A DNA stretch of 64,000 nt, taken from positions 186,001-250,000 of the forward strand of contig MCGT01000009.1 of assembly GCA_002104935.1 (NCBI GenBank). The letters are read 5' to 3'. Numbering within the stretch: the stretch's first letter is position 1; every line of letters starts with the position of its first letter. Of this stretch, positions 56,817-64,000 are shown one piece after another. The translations under genes and the position numbers were made by a program. The stretch comes from Hesseltinella vesiculosa. Taxonomy: Eukaryota; Mucoromycota; Mucoromycetes; Mucorales; Cunninghamellaceae. The notes beneath the pieces are model-generated. The model was not told the DNA's origin, made no database searches, and was given only the letters and a program-made list of their open reading frames with translations.

Positions 56817-57958
56817 AAAAAAAAATGATATCATACCCTTCCCCTTTCATCGTCTCCTTATTTCCCTCGGTCTCCTTTTTTTTTTATTTTGTCTCTTCTC
56901 CCTTTTTTTCTCAAACATCTTTCCATCACCCTATCTGTTGTAAATACCCCACCTATTAAAAGAAAACCGGTTTCCTTTTGATCTTTTCTTATTTTTGGGA
57001 TGGATTCTGTACGACCTTAAACACATGGACCAATTTTTTAACAAATGGCCATCATGGCCACGTAAAAAAAAATGCCAATTTTGGAAGCAGCCAATTTGGA
57101 CGAAACCGGCCATCATCCATTTTTTTTTCGGGGAGACCATTGTTTGCATTGAAACATCATTTTTCTTGATTTAGAAATAAATATGTAGGCAAAATAAAAC
57201 TGAATGGAGGGATGGAGGCTTGCATTTTTCAAGTAAATGAGATCCTGCGTTGAGCCAGTCTTGTGTCAGACACAGCCAAAGCTATCCGACAAATTACTAT
57301 CAGTATGACAGAGCGGAGCAAATTGTTTTCACCTGGCTGGGTAAAGGCTGCTGGACATTGCCAGAAAACATCTTGCGGTACATGACAGAGGACAATCGTT
57401 CCCACTACAACTACAACGACTCGGATGTCAGATATAAATGCACCCGACGATCTCAGACGCCACATCGGTTTCCCTGTCATTGACTACGACTCCTCCACCT
57501 CGCACAACCGTCATACCCACGTCGACAAAGCGAATACGATGGACTCCACACAAAACTGCCGCCAACACCAGGACGACAATCCCTGAAAGCAGCCAAGAGG
57601 CCGATCGAAAGCTGCACTCCTAACCTGCAACACGTGTAACATAGACAGGCACCGAGATTTGCCAAACACGGCCTGGGAACAGTTTCCACTTGGGACCACG
57701 TCAATCTTTACTCAGCAAGAGAACAACGACCCCCCCCCACCCTCTCTCTCTTGACTGGATTGAAACTGTGCCACTCTATGCAATCAATTCATGTTGAACA
57801 CCTGTGCATGTACCGATGCAAGGCTGGCTAACGCAGCAACTTAATTTTTTTTAAGAAATGCAAGACTCCCTTGTATCGTTTCATCCACTGCTCATACATT
57901 TTTATCGATTTTGAAAAAAAATTGTGTTTATTCTGCTTATCCAAAAAAAAAAAAAGAA
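56817..57958. other. Intergenic region, possible decayed coding sequence
   Basis: The 1.14 kb gap lies between convergent genes. Around 57240-57620 the base composition is closer to coding DNA. One frame (57250-57483) is open for 77 codons without tracts, containing EQIVFTWLGKGCWTLPENIL. No intron structure, start context or family is recognisable, so I leave it unassigned. Confidence 0.4.
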
Positions 57959-58920
57959 TCATTTCTTGTGGTCAGGGATGAATTCTTTGCCAGCGACAAA
58001 CATAACGTTCTGTTTTTCATCCATAGCAGGAACAGGTGTGTATTCAATCACAATGGTTTGTTCGCCTTGTTGGTATTCTTGGTCAGCTCGGACACGATTG
58101 GTGTAGGCATGGATGGCAAAGGCAAAATGCAACTAATTGGACGGAAAAGGATAAAATAAATGGACCGAGTCAGATGACGCTTTGCATTTTTTTTTTTTTT
58201 TTACCTTCAGCAGCATATTGATCAGCATGGCGGAAGTGATGACCCAGGCACTACGGACATAGATGGCTTCGCATGTCGTCATGTCCATTTCCAGTGAATT
58301 GTCTTGAATGACTTCACTGCAAATTTCAGTATGCAGGGTGAATAATAAAACAGCGCTGGCGACTGAGAACGCAGTATGCAACGCAAGATCCACCCAATAA
58401 TAACAATTGAAAAATTGCAGCTTCTTCACATTGTTCTAAAAAGTGACGAGGTGAGATTTTTTTTTTATGAAACCATCTATTTTTACCTTGAGCACACCAA
58501 CAGCACCTGCCATACAGGCAAAGCCTGATAGATAAGAGTATAGTGTCAACCCAAACAAAGTCCCTTGGTCAAATTCTTCAAATGCATCAGACATAGCCGT
58601 GAGGGTGAACCCACTGTACAAGTGAGTCATGGCGCCAAGCATGGCTAAGAACAAAGTTCCTGTCCTAAATTAGAAAAAAAAAGAAAAAGGTGTGAATATC
58701 ATTGATTTTTTTTTATCATTCTTATTGTTGATTGGAAAAAGAGAGTGATAGGGAGGGGTGGTAGAAGAGATGTGATAAGGTGTGGTAAGAGAGCGTCGAG
58801 AAAAGGGTAGCAACAATGAAATTACGACTGCCAATTCGGCAGCCAAGAGATAATAGAGAAAAGAGAAGGTCATCCTCAAAGAGCTTACCTTAAACTAATA
58901 CAAAAGCAACAGTTCTTCAT
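57959..58920 (-). CDS. Four-transmembrane protein of unknown function
   Basis: Four exons: a short first exon MKNCCFCISLR (from 58920), then TGTLFLAMLGAMTHLYSGFT, a third beginning NNVKKLQFFNCYYWVDLALH, and a last beginning LHFAFAIHAYTN. The Cys-rich start followed by LRTGTLFLAMLGA and four hydrophobic helices (FLAMLGAMTHLYSGF, LYSYLSGFACMAGAVGVL, ALHTAFSVASAVLLF, SAWVITSAMLINMLL) is typical of a tetraspan-like family common in filamentous fungi but functionally undefined. The C-terminal tail is cytosolic-type, ending VAGKEFIPDHKK. The terminal di-lysine fits neither a clean KKXX nor KXKXX signal (only KK at the extreme end). Family name unknown to me. Confidence 0.78.
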
Positions 58921-59749
58921 AGCGAAAATAAAATGGAATGTACAAAAAAAAAAAAAAAGAAAAAAAAAAGTAAAAGAAAAAAGGAAAACGACGAGGAAAA
59001 ACTTCACCCGCTTTTTTGGAGGGTCTAGCCAAAAAAAACAAAAACATCCTTCAATCAAATTGGTTCTTTTCCATTTCCTAACCGAACAAAATTTTTTTAC
59101 TCTGCAGTGAGCGCAAAGTTTTTATGTCAGCCTGGCCGCTTCCACACAGGAGCATCTTGCATGGCTCATCAGCTACCAAGGGGTCGGGTATCAACAGGTT
59201 GATGTCAAGCGGAGGATGGGAGGAGCAGGTGGTCGGTAGAAGCAAAGAAAGAAGAGCCTGGCTGTCGCTTTGCCTTTGTCGTCTAAATTCCTCAATATTT
59301 TTAGTGCTTTTAGTAGCGACATGTCTTTCTGGTGGGTGACGCCATTGTTTTCGCCAAGGAAGCGGTTCTCCTCTGCAACGACAAGAAAGAGAGTGCTTTG
59401 GCAATTTTTGCATCTGAGAACAAGGTACACCATTCTAGTTGGAGGCGCGAGGGATGGAAGGGTCGGGGGGAGAGAGGATGGCCGTGTACAGAGAGCCGCT
59501 GGATGGGTCTTGGCATGGTTCAGCAAGCGTTTTGCACAGCGACAACTCTCTCGGCCAGCCCGGCAGCCGCAAACGGATTGGAACGTCTGCCTTATTGGAG
59601 GATGTTTCGTTTAGCTTTGGGAAATCTAATCGGGGGGCGAAGAGAAGATCAAGTTGGACTGGAAGGGCCACATGTTTATTTGTCGTGACAGATGTCGTGA
59701 CAGATCTTCGGGATAAGATGAGCCATGAAGAGGTGCCAAGGATGGAGGG
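58921..59749. other. Intergenic region with unassigned open frames
   Basis: The 829 bp gap lies between the four-TM gene start and the Zn2Cys6 gene stop. From 59120 to 59700 the DNA is GC-richer, free of long homopolymers and open in several frames on both strands (for example 59078-59413 minus and 59332-59688 plus). No motif or consistent splicing is evident, so a small gene or gene remnant cannot be excluded. Confidence 0.4.
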
Positions 59750-62213
59750 TTATGGATAAAAGCCAGTCAAGGAGGCAAAGTCATCTAAAAAGGGTTCTTC
59801 TGAGAACAAGGTGGCGTCGGCAGCAGTGGCAGGTGCGGCGGTGGTTGGCATGAGGACGGTGGTGGCGATTGGTTTGTCTTGGGGATGGGGTGGCGGATGG
59901 ACATAGATCAAGGGCATGGAGGAGGCTGGGGAGGTAGAGGCGAGCATGGTGGCAGCGGTGGGGGTGGCCAGACTAGAGGAGGAGGAGGTGGTGGTAGGCA
60001 TCATCATTGGGATCATGACGGACTGGAGGTCTTGGTGGAGGAGGGGCTGGGCAAAATCGGCGGTGATGAGGGTGGGGTCGATGTCGTGGATGAAGTACAT
60101 GGGACTGGCGGGCATTTGGACGGTACGGCGTCGTTTGGCTGCAGATCGAGAAGACCCCCCCAGGTGGAGATCGCCGACAGTGGCTGATCGGGTTTTCAAG
60201 GCTGGCGTGACAGATGCGCCGACGGTGGCCGAGCGGGGCCGGGGGGCAGAAGGGAACGGAGTGACAGGCAGAAGGACGGATGGGTCGACAGGGTCGTCGT
60301 TGGGCAGGACGGAGGGTTTGACTTGGAACCAAGGCGTCTGGTTAGGGACGGCGAGCGACTTGAAGGTGAACTTGTTGAGCTGTTCTTGGTCGATGTGCGG
60401 TCGCATCTTTGTGCGGCGGCGGGTGGCGGGGTCGGCGGTGGTGATGGCCAGGCGAGGGTTGGAGGCAGTAGGAGGAGAGGACCCGGTCTCCATCATGTCC
60501 AAGGGGTAGGTCAGTTCATGAAACGACTGGGAGGGCTGGTGTTGGCTACCCGTCGAAAGAGGGGTGGAGGGAGCAGCGGGTGATGGGGAGCTGGGGTCGG
60601 TGGCCAGTCGAGACTGGAGGGAGGCAAGGCAGTCGCGGGCAAACGACCAGGTTTTGGCGTCTTGGCGCAAGATGGAGAAAAGAGGGGCGAGGAGCGGAGA
60701 AGCAGGGACCCTGGCGAGCACGCATGCAGCCAAGCAGAGGGCACGATAACGCATTGGCAGGAGAGATGGTGAGGAGGATTGGTGGGAGGTGACATCCTGG
60801 CCGATCAGGTGCATGGTGTCGAGGAGTTGGATGATTTGTTCGCTGGCGGCAAGGCAGGCCTGCTGGCTTTGGCCGGCCGGTTCGGCGGGCGGAGGAGTTT
60901 TGGTGAAGAAGTGTAAGTCGTCGGTCCACTGGCCAGCGAGGACTTGGATCGTCAGGATATATCGGTAGAGGTTGACGATCTGTTGAGCAGGGGTGGCTTC
61001 TGATGCCGGGGAATAATGGACCAATTGCTGGCATTGGTCCTGAAAAAAAAATTAGCCAATCCTGTATTTTTTTTTTTTTGGGATACAGCACGTACGATGA
61101 GGTTGGCAAGGGACAGGGTGGGTGGAGGAGCCAGGAGGTTGTTGAGGAACGGTAGGAAGGAGAGGAGGACAGACCAGGTCCAGGAGGTAGGATGGGCGGT
61201 TTGGACAGTTGGATGGTCGGGTAGGACGAGCGGAGGCGGATCAGGGCGATGGAGATAGACGGCTAGCCAGACTTGCCAGGCATGCAAGGTGACGACAAGC
61301 GAGATAGGTAGAGGGTGGACATTGAAGGATTGGTACTGTTCGAAGCAGCCATGGGCGACGAGGCAGGTCAGATAAGCCTGCTCTTCAGATTCTTTGGCGC
61401 ATTGGTAATGGACGAGCAGAATGGATACTTGGATGAGATGGGCGAGTAAGGGCGGGGAACAGCGGGAGGGGGAGAAGATGAGATGCAGCCAACGTTTCTT
61501 GACGGATTGGTAAAACAAGCATGCGATGTCCATCATGAGGGTATCAGCCAAGGTCTGGGCGGCGGCCAAAAAGGTGAGGGCGAGGCAGGCGTCCAAAAGA
61601 AGCTCGATGGCGTGGTTTTCATCGGGGGGATGGGAGGGTAGGTAAGGATGGGAGGAGTCGGCCAGGGTTTGTTGCAGGAGGTCTGCGGGTAAGAAGAGGG
61701 AGTAGAGGGTGTTATGGTTTAGAAACAAGGGCAGGGCGACGGTGGCGATGTGGCGGGGCAGATGGAGCGGGAGACTGGTTTGAGTACGGTGCCATTGGAG
61801 CAAGAGCGAGTGCAAGCGGGTCCAGAGGGTGACGGGCTGGCTGGAAGGGGTGAAGAAGCCAAAGAGGAGAGGCGGAAGGCGTGAGGTGGATTGGATGTGG
61901 GCGTGGGCCAATGAGGTATAAAGGTCGTTTTCCATGGTGAGGGTTGCGCGGAGACGGGACCCATCGATGTTAGAAGGTGGTTTGGTTTTGGTGAGAAGCT
62001 GTGCATAGGTGCAGGTGAGGTGAGCGCGCACACATCGATCACAGGGATTCTCTAAAGAACACGTGAGTTTAACGGAAACGTTTTGGAAATGGGTTTACCG
62101 CCGTTGCATCGTTGTCTCTTTTTACGACAGGATAAGCATGCGATGCTAACTTTTTTTCGAATGGCAAAGTCGTCGGTGGAGCAAGTTTTTTGCCATCGAA
62201 ACTTGCTTGACAT
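59750..62213 (-). CDS. Zn2Cys6 binuclear cluster transcription factor
   Basis: Three exons. The start ATG at 62213 gives MSSKFRWQKTCSTDDFAIRK, then the zinc cluster split by an intron at about 62085-62051: CLSCRKKRQRCNG before it and ENPCDRCVRAHLTCTY after it. This gives the six cysteines (C-x2-C-x6-C, then C-x2-C-x6-C) that bind two zinc ions. The middle (about residues 85-420) is helical and hydrophobic and corresponds to the fungal-specific regulatory domain of this class. The last exon (61039-59750) ends with Ser/Thr-rich and acidic segments (LFSEEPFLDDFASLTGFYP), a likely activation tail. The length is about 800. This class of nuclear regulators is fungus-specific. The process controlled is not evident. 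Confidence 0.9.
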
Positions 62214-63746
62214 TATTCACAGAGCGATGTACCGTAATGGGTCCCTTTTTATGACTCAATGTTATTATATGATGAATGGGGGAAAAATAAATAAAAAAAA
62301 AAGGAGAAAAAGAGAGGCGCGCAAAGAAAAGAGGACGTTCATGGAGCGTGGGCGCTTTTGAGTTGTTGTTTTTTTATTTATACAGGAAAGAGTGTTTCCG
62401 TTTTGTTACATGATCCCCGTTTTTGTGTGACGTTGTCATTCTGTTATAAAGAACAATAACAATCGAATGAACACAGAGTCACTTGTCAAAACCCTTGGGA
62501 ATCAAGCAAAAAAAAAAAAAAAAAAATGGAGGTTTCGTGTGTCGCCACTTGGAGTGGCTGGACTCCTTATTTTTTTGACAGTAACAAACTTTCCCTTTTA
62601 ATAAAGGGATGGTTGTCACATTGGTTACACACGTACCTTTTTTACTTGTCATTTTCTCTCCTTTGGGCTTTGGACTCTTTTCTGTTGTTTCAAGGAGAAC
62701 GGTGTCGGGTGTTGAACGTTTTTGGCAGTGGAAACAGGCCCGTTCCCCTGGGCAAAAAAAAAGTTTCTTTTGTGTAACATTTTCATTCAGTCGTGTCACA
62801 CACGGTTTATACTCTTTTTTATATTTTATTTTTTATTTTTTATTTTTTACTGTTGACCCTTGTTCAATGGCTTGTTGTTTCCACTCTCCTTACACCCCTT
62901 TCCCGGAATCTCCACAATCATCAAAAAAGGGCCTCCTTTTTTAGGCTTTTCTCACACGTCGCCTTTTCCTGCGCTCCGAACTCCGCTCTCTGCCAAAAAC
63001 TAGGCCCAAAAACAAGGAACCATCCACCCTCGCCGCTTCCAAGTTTTTTTTTCTTTTTTTTTTTAACCACGGCTGATCCTTTCAAGGAGAGGTGGTTTAG
63101 GAGGTAAAAATACAGGGAGCTTAATGAAAGAAGAGGGGCTGAAGAAAGGACTGAAAAGGGACCGTGATCTGGTCGTTCTTTTTTCCATCAATGCAAAAAA
63201 GAGAGGGAGAGGCGAATTGACAATTGTAAAAAGGTGAGGGGCAAAAAAAAAAAAATCTCTTTGTCTTTTCATGTGGAAAATCAGACGGTGGATTTTTGAT
63301 GAGGCAAGAAGCCTCGTGGATGGATTTGTCTTGCAGAGAAATGCATACACTTGGAAGGAAGGTGTCTTTTTATAAAGTGGTGCATTCACAAAAAAATAAA
63401 AATAAAAAAAGGGTACGGTTATTGAGTTTTTCTTTGGAAAGGAGAGAAATGAAATGAACAAATAAAAGAAGTGTATGTGCACCAAGAAAAAGAAATGAAG
63501 TTGCCTAAAATGAGTGGGGTCTTTTTTTGGGCTTTTTTTTAAACCCCTTCTCTCTTATTTGATCCTTCTGTTTTCTCTCGCTTTTCTTTTTCCTCCTTTT
63601 TTCCACTTTTCCTTTATTGCATTTGTCCATTGCCGTTTTGCATTTTTATTTTTCTTTAGCATTAGTGTAGCATAGAAACTCGGTCCTTCCCAACAACATC
63701 TAACGTCTTGAATATTTTCTCCTTTTTTGGGAAACGGTTTTGAAAC
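62214..63746. other. Long intergenic region between divergent genes
   Basis: The 1.53 kb gap carries the promoters of the Zn2Cys6 gene (-) and the coiled-coil gene (+). It is dense in tracts (A at about 62507-62525, T at 63046-63063, A at 63244-63256) and has repeated TTTTTATTTT words near 62820-62850. Frames such as 62526-62944 are Phe/Leu-rich tract products. No gene is seen. Confidence 0.5.
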
Positions 63747-64000
63747 ATGTCCGTGTCGTCGTCCAGCTATTCGCATCGCCATGAGTACGAAACAACACTA
63801 CACACTTTACGAGAAGATGAACAACGAATGAATCCACGAGAATGTCTCATGGATCTACTTGACCAATTGGAAGATGCAAAGCTACGGCAGGTGCTGAAAA
63901 TCGAAGCCAAGCGGGCCTTTGGCGACCAGGATCGGCTTGTCCATATGCTCCAACAGCGCTCGGAATTGCTGGAACAGGACAATCAAGAACTCAAACTCAG
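63747..64000 (+). CDS. Coiled-coil protein, N-terminal part (runs off window)
   Basis: From ATG 63747 the frame stays open to the window end (84 codons plus 2 nt). It reads MSVSSSSYSHRHEYETTLHT, then EDEQRMNPRECLMDLLDQLE, DAKLRQVLKIEAKRAFGDQD and RLVHMLQQRSELLEQDNQEL. The second half has clear heptads, so a coiled coil is beginning. The MNPRECLMDLLDQLEDAK block might be a family signature but I do not recognise it. The long T-rich leader and lack of upstream in-frame codons support this start. Confidence 0.65.
   Translation, partial: MSVSSSSYSHRHEYETTLHTLREDEQRMNPRECLMDLLDQLEDAKLRQVLKIEAKRAFGDQDRLVHMLQQRSELLEQDNQELKL

Noticed and set aside
62526..63485. Several Phe-rich frames before the last gene
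   Set aside because: Tract products in a promoter region.

Overview
The window looks like nuclear chromosomal DNA of a filamentous fungus, most likely an early-diverging (Mucoromycota-type) lineage. Genes are compact and split by many 40-90 nt GT-AG introns. They encode fungal proteins such as a Rom2-type RhoGEF, the Cyc8/Ssn6 corepressor, a Zn2Cys6 factor, a GATA factor, Swa2 auxilin, fungal Vps33, a LysM-GPI surface protein and a PHO80/CLG1-type cyclin. Placement in Mucoromycota is an inference from overall style and from one recombinase-like relic; no rRNA or marker gene proves it. I see no tRNA, rRNA or CRISPR array. The spliced models were built by hand from in-frame exons, GT/AG boundaries and phase bookkeeping, so most internal exon edges are consistent but unverified.

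Layout. 1-8.1 kb: 5' end of a cyclin gene (-), a coiled-coil protein (-), a large RhoGEF (+) and a DUF1749 alpha/beta hydrolase (-). 8.1-12 kb: repeat-bearing intergenic DNA around a LysM surface protein gene (+). 12-26 kb: dense housekeeping block with exportin-7 (+), Cyc8 (-), Vps33 (-), RWD/DUF1115 protein (+), Swa2/auxilin (+) and Nsa2 (-). 26-36 kb: a second site of the dispersed repeat, a type II P-type cation ATPase with an EF-hand-like N-terminus (-), Arp8 (+) and Tim10 (+). 36-38 kb: a gene-poor stretch holding a decayed serine-recombinase-like exon set. 38-46.7 kb: SAM methyltransferase (-), PITH protein (-), Rieske protein (+), a cysteine-rich GPI-type protein (-), a G-patch protein (+) and a GATA factor (-). 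47.8-56.8 kb: 7TM receptor (-), TMEM198-like membrane protein (-), a small membrane protein (+), Gna1 (+), an AGC kinase (+), an Stm1/SERBP1-like RGG protein (+) and a dual-specificity phosphatase (+). 58-64 kb: four-TM protein (-), Zn2Cys6 factor (-) and the start of a coiled-coil gene (+).

There is no operon logic. Functional themes recur, though. Signalling and cell-wall growth are represented by the RhoGEF, AGC kinase, MAPK-type phosphatase, GPCR and Gna1 for chitin precursor. Membrane traffic is represented by Vps33, Swa2 and the cation pump. Mitochondrial function is represented by Tim10 and Rieske. Chromatin and transcription are represented by Arp8, Cyc8, GATA and Zn2Cys6. Several head-to-head pairs share very short promoters (Vps33/RWD 154 bp, PITH/Rieske 179 bp).

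Long A and T homopolymers (10-26 nt) saturate introns and intergenic DNA. The most unusual items are a three-copy dispersed repeat with a hairpin and a shared reading frame, the recombinase-like relic, and the N-terminally extended cation pump with an altered selectivity position and a GC-AG intron.
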